Positions 1 to 9,300 of a DNA stretch of 64,000 nucleotides are shown one piece after another; position 1 is the stretch's first letter, and each line of letters begins with the position of its first letter. Origin of the DNA: JANNSX01 sp041397825 (GTDB lineage: Bacteria; Pseudomonadota; Alphaproteobacteria; Rhizobiales; Hyphomicrobiaceae); NCBI GenBank assembly GCA_041397825.1, contig JAWKVX010000003.1, positions 62,001 to 126,000 of the forward strand. The letters run 5' to 3'. The position numbers and the translations under genes are program-made. The notes beneath the pieces are model-generated. The model was not told the DNA's origin and ran no database searches. It worked only from the letters and a program-made list of their open reading frames with translations.

Positions 1-2
1 GC

Positions 3-209
3 CTGCCGACGGAGCGCGAGTTCGAGCGCTGGCTCACGCGGGATGCTGGGCTCTCACGTGCCGATGCCCGGGCGATCATCGCCTCGGGTCTGAAGACGCT
101 CACGGCCAGGCGGGACGCGGCCCACGGGCTCACCGAGGAGCAGGCGATGCTTCGTGCGATCAACGAGGCGACCCGGCTCATATCCCCAACACCACGGAGT
201 TCCCAATGA
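3..209 (+). CDS. HK97-family prohead protease, C-terminal end (partial)
   Basis: The reading frame is open from the window edge to a TGA at 207-209 and gives the last 68 residues. They include PTEREFERWLTRDAGLS and an RAIIASGLKTL segment, the usual tail of GTA/HK97 prohead proteases (RcGTA g4). This enzyme would trim the capsid N-terminus during head assembly. The catalytic part lies outside the window. The stop overlaps the capsid ATG as ATGA, so the two genes are translationally coupled. Confidence 0.8.
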   Translation: MPTEREFERWLTRDAGLSRADARAIIASGLKTLTARRDAAHGLTEEQAMLRAINEATRLISPTPRSSQ

Positions 210-1447
210 CGGATACCATCGAGACGAAGGCCGACACCGGCTTCGGCGTCGCCGAGGCTTTCGGCGAGTTCATGCGCACCTTCGAGAGCTTCAAGGAGAC
301 GAATGACGACCGGCTTGCCCAGCTCGAGCGGCGCATGTCGTCCGACGTCGTCACCGACGACAAGCTCAAGCGCCTCGACAAGGCGCTGGACGAGCAGAAG
401 CGAACCGTCGACGAGCTGATCCTGAAGTCGCGCCGGCCGGAGCGCGGCTCCACCAGCCTGCCGACCCGTGCCGCCTACGAGCACAAGGCCGCCTTCGACG
501 CCTATATGCGTCGTGGCGAGGCCTCCGGTCTGGCCGATCTGGAGTCGAAGGCTTTGTCGATCGGATCCAATCCGGACGGCGGCTATCTGGTGCCGGCCGA
601 GGTCGAGACGACCGTCATGCAGGCGGTCAAGGAGATCTCGCCGATCCGTGCCATCGCCGGCAATCGCCAGGTCTCGAGCGCCGTCTATAAGAAGCCCTTC
701 TCGACCACCGGCTTCGGTACCGGTTGGGTCGGCGAGACCGCCGCCCGGCCTGAAACGACGACCTCGACGCTGACCGAGCTCACCTTCCCCGCGATGGAGC
801 TCTATGCCATGCCGGCGGCAACCGCCGCCATCCTCGACGACGCTGCCGTCAATATCGACGAGTGGATCGCCGACGAGGTCAGGAACGCATTCGCCGAGCA
901 GGAGGGCAACGCCTTCATCCTCGGCAACGGCGTCAACAAGCCCAAAGGCTTCCTCGACTATCCGAAGGTGGCCGATGGCTCCTGGAGCTGGGGCAATATC
1001 GGCTATCAGGTCACCGGCGTCTCGGGAGGCTTTGCCGCGTCCGGGGCGAGCGATGCGCTGATCGATCTCGTCTACAGCTTGAAGGCGGGCCATCGTGCCA
1101 ACGCGCACTGGGTCATGAGCCGGTCCACGCAGTCCGCCGTGCGCAAGCTCAAGGACACGGAAGGCAACTATCTCTGGCAGCCGTCGGCCGGCCCAGGTGC
1201 GGCGCCCTCGCTCATGAGCTTTCCGATCGCGGAAGCCGAGGACATGCCGGACATTGCCGCCGATGCCTTTGCGATCGCCTTCGGCGATTTCGGCCGCGGC
1301 TATCTGGTCGTCGACCGGGCCGGCATCCGCGTGCTGCGCGATCCCTATTCCGCCAAGCCCTACGTGCTCTTCTACACGACGAAGCGCGTCGGCGGCGGTG
1401 TCCAGGATTTCGCCGCGATCAAGCTCCTGAAGTTCGGCACGGCGTAA
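206..1447 (+). CDS. HK97-fold major capsid protein (GTA g5-like)
   Basis: This 413-residue protein has a charged, helix-rich N-terminal delta domain (about residues 15-85, with ERRMSSDVVTDDKLKRLDKA). It is followed by an HK97 capsid body starting near SIGSNPDGGYLVPAEVE. The body contains the typical VGETAARPETTTSTLTEL and NAFILGNGVNKPKGFLDYP segments, and the C-terminus holds GYLVVDRAGIRVLRDPY. In the family the delta domain acts as an internal scaffold and is removed by the prohead protease, which is encoded just upstream with a 4-base overlap. Length and order match RcGTA capsid genes. The ATG at 206 is the only sensible start. Confidence 0.95.
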   Translation: MTDTIETKADTGFGVAEAFGEFMRTFESFKETNDDRLAQLERRMSSDVVTDDKLKRLDKALDEQKRTVDELILKSRRPERGSTSLPTRAAYEHKAAFDAYMRRGEASGLADLESKALSIGSNPDGGYLVPAEVETTVMQAVKEISPIRAIAGNRQVSSAVYKKPFSTTGFGTGWVGETAARPETTTSTLTELTFPAMELYAMPAATAAILDDAAVNIDEWIADEVRNAFAEQEGNAFILGNGVNKPKGFLDYPKVADGSWSWGNIGYQVTGVSGGFAASGASDALIDLVYSLKAGHRANAHWVMSRSTQSAVRKLKDTEGNYLWQPSAGPGAAPSLMSFPIAEAEDMPDIAADAFAIAFGDFGRGYLVVDRAGIRVLRDPYSAKPYVLFYTTKRVGGGVQDFAAIKLLKFGTA

Positions 1448-1554
1448 GCGCCGGGTTCCTCCCAACCCAAGCTGAGCCTTGCCGCAAGCGGCCGCGGCGG
1501 CGCCCCCTCCCGCCGCGGCCGTCCATCCCGGACCTTCTCCATCGAGGAACTCCC

Positions 1555-2133
1555 ATGGCACTCGTGCCCTCGAGTCTGCCGGCGATCGAGCCTGTCTCGC
1601 TCGCCGAGGCCAAGCTGCATCTGCGTGTCGATCACGACGACGAGGACATCCTGATCCTCTCGCTCATATCGGCGGCACGACTGCATCTGGAGCATGTGCT
1701 CGGTCGTGCCTTCATTACTCAGGGCTGGCTCTATCTGCTCGACGGCTGGCCCTCCGGCCATACCCTCGAGTTGCCGTTGTCGCCGGTCCAGAGCATCGTC
1801 TCTGTCAAGGTCTATGACGAGACCGATGTCGCCGAGACCGTGGCGCCCTCGCTCTATCTGCTCGACGGACTGAGTCAGCCGCCGCGACTGGTCCGCCGCT
1901 CGAGCTCTGCGTTTCCAAGGCCAGGGCGGTCCGCCAATGGCGTCGAGGTGAGCTTCGTTGCCGGCCACGGCAGTCTAGCCAGCGAGGTGCCGGCGCCGCT
2001 GCGGCAGGCCCTCATGCTGCTGGTCGCGCATTGGTACGAGCATCGCCAGCCTGTCGAGATCGGCGATGCGAAGGAGGTCTTGCCGGCCATCGTCACAGAG
2101 TTGATCGCACCATACCGGAGGCGCGGGCTGTGA
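1555..2133 (+). CDS. head-tail connector protein (GTA g6-like)
   Basis: The ATG at 1555 lies after GGAACTCCC and gives 192 residues. The start MALVPSSLPAIEPVSLAEAK is the hallmark of the phage gp6/phiE125 gp8-type connector family (L-x-EAK-x-HLR, here AKLHLRVDHDDED). The C-terminal ALMLLVAHWYEHRQPV helix is also typical. In RcGTA this position is g6, the adaptor ring on the portal. The same frame stays open further upstream, but that extension is antisense-like low-complexity sequence and no part of the protein. It ends in a GTGA overlap with the next gene. Confidence 0.9.
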   Translation: MALVPSSLPAIEPVSLAEAKLHLRVDHDDEDILILSLISAARLHLEHVLGRAFITQGWLYLLDGWPSGHTLELPLSPVQSIVSVKVYDETDVAETVAPSLYLLDGLSQPPRLVRRSSSAFPRPGRSANGVEVSFVAGHGSLASEVPAPLRQALMLLVAHWYEHRQPVEIGDAKEVLPAIVTELIAPYRRRGL

Positions 2134-2459
2134 GCGCTGCCAAGATCGGCGAGCTGACGCGGCGTGTCGTGCTCGAGGACCTCGTGCGCACGCCGGATGA
2201 GGCGGGCGGTGCGGTCGAGAGCTGGACGGCGATTGCGACTCTGTTTGCGGCGGTTCGCGCGCTCTCGGGCAGCGAAGGAGCACGCTTCGATCGCATCGAC
2301 GCCCGGGTGACGCACGAGATCGTCATCCGCCACCGCAGCGATGTGCGACCGGCGATGCGGTTTCGTCTCGGCCCGCGGCTCTTCGAGATTATCGCCGCAC
2401 GCGACGACGATGGCCGCCGTCGGCACCTCACCTGCCTGGTCGAGGAACGGGATCTTTAG
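2130..2459 (+). CDS. head closure / head-tail adaptor protein (GTA g7-like)
   Basis: I chose the GTG at 2130, which overlaps the upstream stop as GTGA and gives 109 residues. The sequence runs AAKIGELTRRVVLE, then ESWTAIATLFAAVRALSG, then HEIVIRHRSDVRP and a final RHLTCLVEERDL. This is the SPP1 gp16-like head-tail adaptor pattern: a small beta-barrel that plugs the connector channel. The frame runs further upstream, but those residues do not resemble the family. It is followed after 12 bases by the tail terminator gene. Confidence 0.85.
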   Translation: MSAAKIGELTRRVVLEDLVRTPDEAGGAVESWTAIATLFAAVRALSGSEGARFDRIDARVTHEIVIRHRSDVRPAMRFRLGPRLFEIIAARDDDGRRRHLTCLVEERDL

Positions 2460-2471
2460 TGGAGATGCAAG

Positions 2472-2885
2472 ATGCCTCTTGCCCCTGACTGGTCTCTGCA
2501 AAAGGCTGTCTTTGCAGCGCTATCGGCCGATGCGACATTGACCGGACTCATCGGACCCGATCGCATCCACGATGGCGCGCCGCAAAGCGAGACGTTTCCG
2601 TATCTGACTTTTGGTCAGTCACTCGTGCGCGATTGGAGCACGACAAGCGATACGGGCGCAGAGCATGTGCTGACCATCCATGTCTGGTCACGGGCAGCCG
2701 GCAAGAAGGAAGCGCTGGCGATCATGCGCGCCGTCCGAAGCGTCCTGCACGATCGGCCGCTCGCGCTCGAGGATCATCACCTCGTCAATCTTCGTCACGA
2801 GTTCTCGGATGCCGCCCGCGACGGCGACGGCGAGACGATGCACGGCATCGTCCGATTTCGCGCCGTGACCGAAGCCGTCGCCTGA
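2472..2885 (+). CDS. DUF3168 tail terminator protein (GTA g8-like)
   Basis: This 137-residue protein starts with PDWSLQKAVFAALSAD. It contains IHDGAPQSETFPYLTFGQS and DTGAEHVLTIHVWSRAAGKKEA, the recognisable DUF3168 (tail completion) pattern. In siphophages and GTAs this protein caps the tail tube and joins it to the head. The order directly after the g7-like gene and before the tail tube gene agrees with RcGTA g8. Confidence 0.88.
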   Translation: MPLAPDWSLQKAVFAALSADATLTGLIGPDRIHDGAPQSETFPYLTFGQSLVRDWSTTSDTGAEHVLTIHVWSRAAGKKEALAIMRAVRSVLHDRPLALEDHHLVNLRHEFSDAARDGDGETMHGIVRFRAVTEAVA

Positions 2886-2920
2886 GATCGGGGCATATCA
2901 AACGCCAGGAGTAACGAGAC

Positions 2921-3334
2921 ATGGCTGCACAGAAGGGCAAGGACCTGCTCCTTAAGGTCGACATCGATGGTGCTCCGACCTTCTCGACGGTCGCCGGCCT
3001 TCGCTCCCGGGCGATCCAACTCAATGCCGCGACGGTGGACGTCACGCACACGGAATCCGCCGGCCGCTGGCGGGAGCTTCTGGAAGGCGCAGGCGTCAAA
3101 TCCGCTCGTCTCACCGGGGCCGGCATTTTCAAGGACGCAGCCTCCGACGAGACGGTTCGCGGCTACTTCTTCAACGGCACGATCCGGCGCTGGCAGATCG
3201 TCGTCCCCGACTTCGGCACTTTCGATGGTCCGTTCCAGATCTCCGCTTTCGAGCTCGCCGGCACTCACGACGGCGAAGTGACCTTCGACCTGACGCTCGA
3301 TTCGGCGGGCGAACTCACATTCATCGCGGCGTAA
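2921..3334 (+). CDS. phage major tail protein, TP901-1 family (GTA g9-like)
   Basis: 137 residues beginning MAAQKGKDLLLKVD, with FSTVAGLRSRAIQLNAATVDVTHTES and a C-terminal FDLTLDSAGELTFIAA. This is the tail tube subunit family of GTAs, with the expected length. The conserved TVAGLRSR and NAATVDVT elements are clear. The start has an AGGAG box (2907-2912) about nine bases upstream. It would polymerise into the hollow tail tube around the tape measure protein. Confidence 0.92.
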   Translation: MAAQKGKDLLLKVDIDGAPTFSTVAGLRSRAIQLNAATVDVTHTESAGRWRELLEGAGVKSARLTGAGIFKDAASDETVRGYFFNGTIRRWQIVVPDFGTFDGPFQISAFELAGTHDGEVTFDLTLDSAGELTFIAA

Positions 3335-3344
3335 GGGTCGATCA

Positions 3345-3680
3345 ATGGCCAACCGGCATCGCGGCGAGATCGAGGCCGTGCTCGACGGCAAGACATACAC
3401 CCTCTGCCTGACGCTCGGCGCACTCGCCGAGCTCGAGCAGGCTTTTGGCGCAAGTGATCTCACGGTATTGGCCGGCCGGTTTGGGCAGGGGCGCATGTCG
3501 GCGCGCGATGCGATCCGGATCCTGACGGCCGGGCTGCGCGCGACTGGACATGATGTGAGCGAAGACCATGTCGCCGGCATGCAAGCGGACGGTGCGGCCG
3601 TCGGCTTCGTCACCATCGTCGCCCGACTGCTGGCGGCGACCTTCGCCGACACCGACGATGTGCTGAGTAGCGTCAAGTGA
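3345..3680 (+). CDS. gene transfer agent family protein (g10-like)
   Basis: 111 residues, MANRHRGEIEAVLDGKTYTL followed by CLTLGALAELEQAFGASDL. This matches the small GTA gp10 family, an alpha/beta protein found almost only in GTA-type clusters, which is strong evidence for a GTA rather than an ordinary prophage. Its role is thought to be as a tail assembly chaperone. The stop overlaps the next start as GTGA. Confidence 0.9.
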   Translation: MANRHRGEIEAVLDGKTYTLCLTLGALAELEQAFGASDLTVLAGRFGQGRMSARDAIRILTAGLRATGHDVSEDHVAGMQADGAAVGFVTIVARLLAATFADTDDVLSSVK

Positions 3681-3907
3681 AGCCCCGCAGAGCCGACGCC
3701 GAGCCGTTTCCCTGGCGTGAGGCCATGGCCTTCGGGCTCGGGGTCTTGAAGCTTGCGCCGGCCGACTTCTGGAGTATGACGCCGCGCGAGTTATCGGCGG
3801 CACTGGCCGGAGCGCTGCCGGCCGGAGCGGGTCGCGAGCCGCTGCCGCGCACGGCCCTCGAGGCATTGATGCAACGCTTCCCGGATCAATCGATGGAGGA
3901 TGGATAG
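3677..3907 (+). CDS. phage tail assembly chaperone (GTA g10.1-like)
   Basis: A 76-residue protein started by the GTG at 3677, overlapping the previous stop by 4 bases. It has FPWREAMAFGLGVLKLAPADFW and SMTPRELSAALAG, the signature of the short rcc01693-type tail chaperone next to GTA g10. It often pairs with g10 as the two-part chaperone for the tape measure protein. It overlaps the tape measure gene at its 3' end. Confidence 0.88.
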   Translation: MKPRRADAEPFPWREAMAFGLGVLKLAPADFWSMTPRELSAALAGALPAGAGREPLPRTALEALMQRFPDQSMEDG

Positions 3908-4403
3908 GATGGCCGAGCTCGACGGCGATATTGCCAGCAGCCGCGCCAGCGCCGATGAGCTCAAGCAGTCGCTGACCGAGCTCGAGCGCATCGGCGACCG
4001 CTTCGCAGCCAAGATGATCACCGCCTTCGAGGCGGTCGCCATCAAGGGCAAGAGCCTCGATGGCGTGATCAAATCGCTGGCGCTCAGTCTCTCCGACATG
4101 GCGCTCGACGCGGCGCTGAAACCGTTCCAGTCGGCACTCGGCAATCTGTTCGGCCAGGCGTTCACGGGCTTTGCCGCGCCTCCGGGTTTCAGCGGCTTGA
4201 CGGGTGATCCGGGCCTGAGCACCGGCCTTGCAGGCGTCGGCGGGCTCGCTGCAGGACCAGGATCGTCGGTCGCGCCGGCGATCGCACCGGTCAATGTCAT
4301 CCTTAATGTCTCGACACCCGACGTCCAGAGCTTCCGGCAATCCGAAGGGCAGCTCGCAGCCATGCTGAGCCGCACCGTCGGCAGCGGTCAAAGGAATCTG
4401 TAA
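3900..4403 (+). CDS. short tail tape measure protein (GTA g11-like)
   Basis: 167 residues from the ATG at 3900; a second in-frame ATG at 3909 is equally possible. The N-terminal half is helical (ELDGDIASSRASADELKQSL, then FEAVAIKGKSLDGVIKSLAL and SLSDMALDAALKPFQ). It is followed by a Gly/Pro-rich hydrophobic stretch and a VILNVSTPDVQSFRQSEGQL C-terminus, which is typical of GTA g11. Tape measure length sets tail length. At 167 residues this is far shorter than lambda-type proteins, consistent with the short tails of GTAs. Confidence 0.88.
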   Translation: MDRMAELDGDIASSRASADELKQSLTELERIGDRFAAKMITAFEAVAIKGKSLDGVIKSLALSLSDMALDAALKPFQSALGNLFGQAFTGFAAPPGFSGLTGDPGLSTGLAGVGGLAAGPGSSVAPAIAPVNVILNVSTPDVQSFRQSEGQLAAMLSRTVGSGQRNL

Positions 4404-4406
4404 GCC

Positions 4407-5045
4407 ATGGCCTTCCACGAGGTGCGATTTCCGACGGGGATCTCGGCGGCTGCGAACGGTGGGCCCGAGCGGCGGACCGATGTCGTGCTGTTCGCCTCCG
4501 GCTTCGAGGAGCGGAATGCGCGCTGGGCGGATTCCAGGCGGAGCTACAACGCCGGCTATGGTGTCCGCGGGCTCGACGATCTGCATCAAGTGCTCGCCTT
4601 TTTCGAGGAGCGGCGCGGACGCCTGCACGGCTTTCGCTTCAAGGATCACAGCGACTTCAAATCGTCGGCGCCGAACGATCCGGTGTCGGCGCTCGATCAG
4701 GTCATCGGCACTGGCGATGGCACCATCGACGTCTTTCAATTGAGCAAGACCTACGGCGGCGCACACGCGCCCTACCGGCGTCTCGTCAAGAAACCGGTCG
4801 CCGGAACAGTCGTCGTAGCCGTCGATGGCGTCATGCAGTCGGAAGGCAGCGATTTCACCGCCGATCACACGACTGGTGTCGTGTCGTTTCTCGCCGGGCA
4901 CATTCCCGCCCCGTCACAGATCGTGACGGCCGGCTTCGAGTTCGATGTGCCCGTCCGCTTCGATACCGACCGGCTCGAGGTCAACGTGCAGAGTTTCCTG
5001 CACGGCTCCATTCCGAGCATTCCGCTCGTCGAGGTGAGGATCTGA
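4407..5045 (+). CDS. DUF2460 distal tail protein (GTA g12-like)
   Basis: 212 residues starting MAFHEVRFPTGISAAANGGP. The sequence includes ERRTDVVLFASGFEERNARW, SRRSYNAGYGVRGLDDLHQV and GFRFKDHSDFKS, all diagnostic of DUF2460 (TIGR02217). In RcGTA this is the distal tail hub that starts the baseplate. It is separated by 3 bases from the tape measure gene and by 3 from the next gene, so the operon is tightly packed. Confidence 0.93.
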   Translation: MAFHEVRFPTGISAAANGGPERRTDVVLFASGFEERNARWADSRRSYNAGYGVRGLDDLHQVLAFFEERRGRLHGFRFKDHSDFKSSAPNDPVSALDQVIGTGDGTIDVFQLSKTYGGAHAPYRRLVKKPVAGTVVVAVDGVMQSEGSDFTADHTTGVVSFLAGHIPAPSQIVTAGFEFDVPVRFDTDRLEVNVQSFLHGSIPSIPLVEVRI

Positions 5046-5048
5046 GCC

Positions 5049-5942
5049 ATGCGCGTCATCCCCGCGCCTCTGCAGGCCCATCTCGACACCGGCGCGACGA
5101 CGCTCGCCTGGTGCTGGCGCATAACGCGTCGTGACGGCAGCAGCCTCGGCTTCACCGATCACGACCGCGACATCGTGTTCGACGCAACGACCTTCGAGGC
5201 GGCGAGCGGTTTCGATGCGACCGAGATGCGGGAGAGCGTCGGCCTCAGCGTCGACAATGTCGATGTCGAGGGAGCGCTGCGCTCGGATCGGTTGAGCGCC
5301 GCCGATCTCGAGGCAGGCCTCTACGACAATGCCGGCATCGAGATCTGGCGCGTCAACTGGCAGGAACCGGACGAGCGGGTGCTCGTCCGCTCCGGCTCGA
5401 TCGGCGAGGTCAGGCGAGGGCCGCTCGCCTTCGTCGCCGAGGTCAGAGGGCTCGCCCATATCCTGCAGCAGGGGCAGGGGCGGACATTCCAATACGCCTG
5501 CGACGCTCTCGTCGGCGATGGCCGTTGCGGCAAGAATCTCAACACGGCGTCCTTCAGGGGAAACGGGGCGATCGCCTCTGTCGTGTCGGACCGGCGTTTC
5601 ATGGCCTCCGGCATCGGCGGCTTCGCTCCCGACTGGTTTGCCCTCGGCAAGCTTACCTGGACGAGCGGTGCCAATGACGGCCGGGTGGCCGAGGTCAAGC
5701 TGCATGCCCGCGCCGCCGGTGTCGTCACGCTCGAGCTTTGGCAGCGCATGTCGGGGGCTCTCGCCCTCGGCGACAGCTTCCTCGTCACCGCCGGCTGCGA
5801 CAAGCAACTGACGACATGCCGGTCGAAATTCGCCAATGTGGAGAATTTTCGCGGCTTCCCGCACATGCCGGGCAACGATTTCATCACACGCGTGCCCAAG
5901 CTCGAGAGCCGCGATCACAAGGGTAAGAAGCTTACGTCATGA
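5049..5942 (+). CDS. DUF2163 baseplate hub protein (GTA g13-like)
   Basis: 297 residues. The N-terminus has HLDTGATTLAWCWRITRRDG and LGFTDHDRDI. The C-terminus has paired cysteine segments (YACDALVGDGRCGKNL and TAGCDKQLTTCRSKFANVEN) followed by FRGFPHMPGNDF, the DUF2163/phage BR0599-type pattern. The RcGTA counterpart is an iron-sulfur-cluster-containing hub, and the conserved cysteines here fit that. The end overlaps the g14-like start by 4 bases. Confidence 0.93.
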   Translation: MRVIPAPLQAHLDTGATTLAWCWRITRRDGSSLGFTDHDRDIVFDATTFEAASGFDATEMRESVGLSVDNVDVEGALRSDRLSAADLEAGLYDNAGIEIWRVNWQEPDERVLVRSGSIGEVRRGPLAFVAEVRGLAHILQQGQGRTFQYACDALVGDGRCGKNLNTASFRGNGAIASVVSDRRFMASGIGGFAPDWFALGKLTWTSGANDGRVAEVKLHARAAGVVTLELWQRMSGALALGDSFLVTAGCDKQLTTCRSKFANVENFRGFPHMPGNDFITRVPKLESRDHKGKKLTS

Positions 5943-6376
5943 CAGTGAAGCGTCGCGACATCGTCCGCATCGCGCGGTCCTGGATCGGCACGCCCTACCA
6001 TCATCAGGCGAGCCTCAAGGGTTCGGGTGCCGATTGCATCGGCCTCGTCCGGGGCATCTGGCGCGAGCTGTTCGGCCGCGAGCCGGAGGTGCCGCCGGCC
6101 TATTCTGGCGACTGGTCCGAGGCGACCGGACAGGAGACCATGCTCGCGGTCGCCAGCCGTCATCTTGTTCCCGTTCCGGTGGAACTCATTCGGCAGGGCG
6201 ATGTCCTGGTCTTCCGGCTGCGCGCCGGTGCCGTCGCCAAGCATGTCGCCATCGTCTCGGACCTCGGCCGCATGATTCACGCCCAGGAGGGGGTGCCGGT
6301 CGCCGAGGTCAATATCGGACCCGGGTGGCGGCGACATGTCGCCGGGGCCTTCTCCTTTCCAGATGTGATCGACTGA
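5939..6376 (+). CDS. NlpC/P60 family peptidase of the tail (GTA g14-like)
   Basis: 145 residues. The catalytic cysteine is in GADCIGLVRGIW, and the histidine in KHVAIVSDLGRMIHAQEG fits the cysteine-histidine pair of NlpC/P60 enzymes. N-terminal RIARSWIGTPYHHQAS is characteristic of the GTA g14 group. In the particle it would locally cut peptidoglycan during DNA delivery. The start overlaps g13 by 4 bases and the next gene follows after one base. Confidence 0.93.
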   Translation: MTVKRRDIVRIARSWIGTPYHHQASLKGSGADCIGLVRGIWRELFGREPEVPPAYSGDWSEATGQETMLAVASRHLVPVPVELIRQGDVLVFRLRAGAVAKHVAIVSDLGRMIHAQEGVPVAEVNIGPGWRRHVAGAFSFPDVID

Positions 6377-6377
6377 C

Positions 6378-9300
6378 ATGGCCACACTTGCATTGAGCGC
6401 GGCCGGGGCCGCCGCCGGTGGCGCGCTGCTGCCCGGCGTCAGCCTGTTCGGGACGACGGTCTCGGGCGCGGCCATCGGCCAGGCGGTCGGCGCCATCGCC
6501 GGCTCCTACATCGACCAGGCGCTGTTCGGCTCCTCCGGGCAGACGCGCATCGTCGAAGGCCCACGCCTCTCCGAGCTGGGCGTCATGGCATCGACCGAAG
6601 GCGCATCCATCCCGAGGCTCTACGGCCGGGCTCGTCTGGCCGGTCAGATGATCTGGGCGACCGATTTCGTGGAGGAGGCCTATGACGCCTCGGAACCACC
6701 GCCGCCGAGCAAGGGTTTGGCCGGTCTTGGCGGCTCGAGCCAGCCGACCACGACCCGCATCGAGTATCGCTACTTCGCCAATATCGCGCTGGCCATCTGC
6801 GAGGGGCCGATCACCGGCATCGGCCGGGTCTGGGCCGACGGGCAGCCGATCAATCTCGGCGCCTACACGCATCGAATCTATCTGGGCGACGACAGCCAGG
6901 TGCCCGACAGCCTGATCGAGGCGATCCAAGGCCCCGGCAAGGCCCCCGCCTATCGAGGGACCGCCTACATCGTCTTCGAGCGGCTGCCGCTCGAGCCGTT
7001 CGGCAACCGGCTGCCGCAGCTCTCGTTCGAGGTCTTTCGCGCGGTCGATTCCTTCGAGAAGCTCGTCAAGGCGGTGACGATCATTCCGGGCTCGAGCGAG
7101 TTCGCCTACGAGCCATCGAAGGTCTTCCGCGAGATCGCGCCGGGCACGACGATCGCCGAGAACATCCATACCCACACTGGTACGACGGACTGGCATGCGG
7201 CGATCGACGATCTCGAGCGGGGGCTCCCCAATGTCGCCCGCACGTCGCTCGTCGTCAGCTGGTTCGGCAACGATCTGCGTGCGGGGACCTGCGCGCTGAA
7301 GCCCGGCGTCGAGTCGACGACGAAGTCGACGATGCCCGAGGTTTGGAGCGCGGCAGGTCTCACTCGGTCCGATGCCCATGTCGTCTCGACCTATGAGGGC
7401 CGGCCGGCCTTCGGTGGCACGCCGTCGGACCGCTCAGTGGTGGCCGCGATCCGCAATTTGAAGAACCGCGGCCGGTCCGTCACCTTCTATCCGTTCGTGC
7501 TGATGGATGTGCCGGTGGGCAATGGCCTGCCGGATCCCTATGGTGGGTCTGAGCAGGCCACCTATCCTTGGCGCGGCCGTATCACGCTCGACATCGCCCC
7601 GGGGCTCACCGGCAGTGCCGATCAGACGACTGCTGCCGCTGACGACGTCGCGGCCTTCGTCGGCACGGCGACGCCGGCCCATTTCTCGACTATCGGCGAT
7701 GACGTGATCTACTCCGGTCCGCCTGAGTGGTCTTTCCGGCGCATGATCCTCCACTATGCGCACTTGTGTGTCGCAGCCGGCGGCGTCGAGACGTTCCTCA
7801 TCGGTTCCGAGCTCCGCGGTTTGGCGCAGATCCGCTCGGCGGCGGGGACCTATCCGTTCGTCACGGCCCTCGTCGCACTCGCGAACGATGTTCGGGCGGT
7901 ACTGGGCCCCTCCACGAAAATCACTTATGCGGCGGATTGGTCGGAGTATTTCGGGCATCAGCCGGCCGACGGCACGGGCGATGTCTATTTTCATCTCGAT
8001 CCGCTGTGGGCGTCTCCCAATATCGATGCCGTCGGCATCGACGTCTACTGGCCTCTGTCCGACTGGCGCGACGGTGACAGTCATCTCGACCGGTTGGCCG
8101 GTATCGAGAGCCCGCACGATCTCGATTATCTGAAGGCCAACATCTTCGCCGGCGAGGGATACTCTTGGTACTATGCCTCGGAGGCCGCCCGAGAGGCTCA
8201 ATCCCGCACCGCCATCACAGATGGAGCAGGCAAGCCCTGGGTGTTCCGCTTCAAGGATATCCGGAGCTGGTGGTCGAGCCAGCACTACAATCGTCCGGGT
8301 GGCGTCGAGAGCGGCTCGCATACCGCCTGGGTGCCACAGTCGAAGCCGATCTGGATCACCGAGCTCGGATGTCCGGCTGTCGACAAAGGCGCGAACCAGC
8401 CCAATGTCTTCTACGATCCCAAAAGCTCCGAGAGCTTCTTGCCGTATTTCTCGCGCGGCTTTCGCGACGATCTCATCCAGCGCCGCTATATCCAGGCGTT
8501 CCACGAGACCTTCGATCCTACCCACGAGACGTTCGATCCGGCGCACAATCCGGTTTCGTCCGTCTATGGGGGCCGGATGGTCGATCCCACACGACTCTAT
8601 GTCTACACCTGGGACGCACGACCTTATCCGGCCTTTCCCTATGATCTCGAGACTTGGGCCGATGGCGGCAACTGGCCACTCGGTCACTGGCTGACGGGAC
8701 GCATCGCCGGCGGCTCGCTGGCGGCCGTGGTGGCCGCCATTCTCGATGACTACCGCTTCACACGCTATTCGGCGACGGGCCTCACCGGCACGCTCGATGG
8801 CTATGTCATCGACAGAGTGATGTCGGTGCGCCAAGCGCTGCAGCCGCTCGAGCTCGCCTATGCTTTCGACACCTATGAGCAGGCAGGCAGCATTCGCTTC
8901 ACCCATCGCGGGCGGCGATCGCCAGTCGCCACGCTCGATGCCGAAGCTCTCGTCGAGACGAAGGCCGGTGCCGGTCTCTTCCAGGTGACGCGCGGGCAAG
9001 AGACGGAGCTTCCCGCCGTCGCCAAGCTCACCTTCATCGACGGCCAGGACGGCTACCGTCGCGGCACGGCCGAGGCCCGGCGGTCGACGGTGGCGAGCGA
9101 TCGCGTGGCAACCGCCGATCTACCGATCGTCCTGACACCGGATCGCGCTCAAGCCATCGCCGAGCGGTGGCTGCAGGATGCGTGGGCCTCTCGCCAGCGC
9201 CGCACGCTGGCCTTGCCGCCGAGCCGGCTCGCGGTCGAGCCGACCGATGTGGTCTCATTCGTGGCCGACGGTGGGACGCAACGCTATCGCGTCACGGGTC

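Noticed and set aside
862..1554. Long open frame running into the head-tail connector gene
   Set aside because: The residues before Met at 1555 are an Arg/Gln-rich out-of-frame reading of the capsid gene; only the part from 1555 matches a family.
7434..8999. 521-residue open frame on the minus strand inside g15
   Set aside because: Antisense to a clear g15 reading frame, with Arg/Gly-rich composition and no motif.
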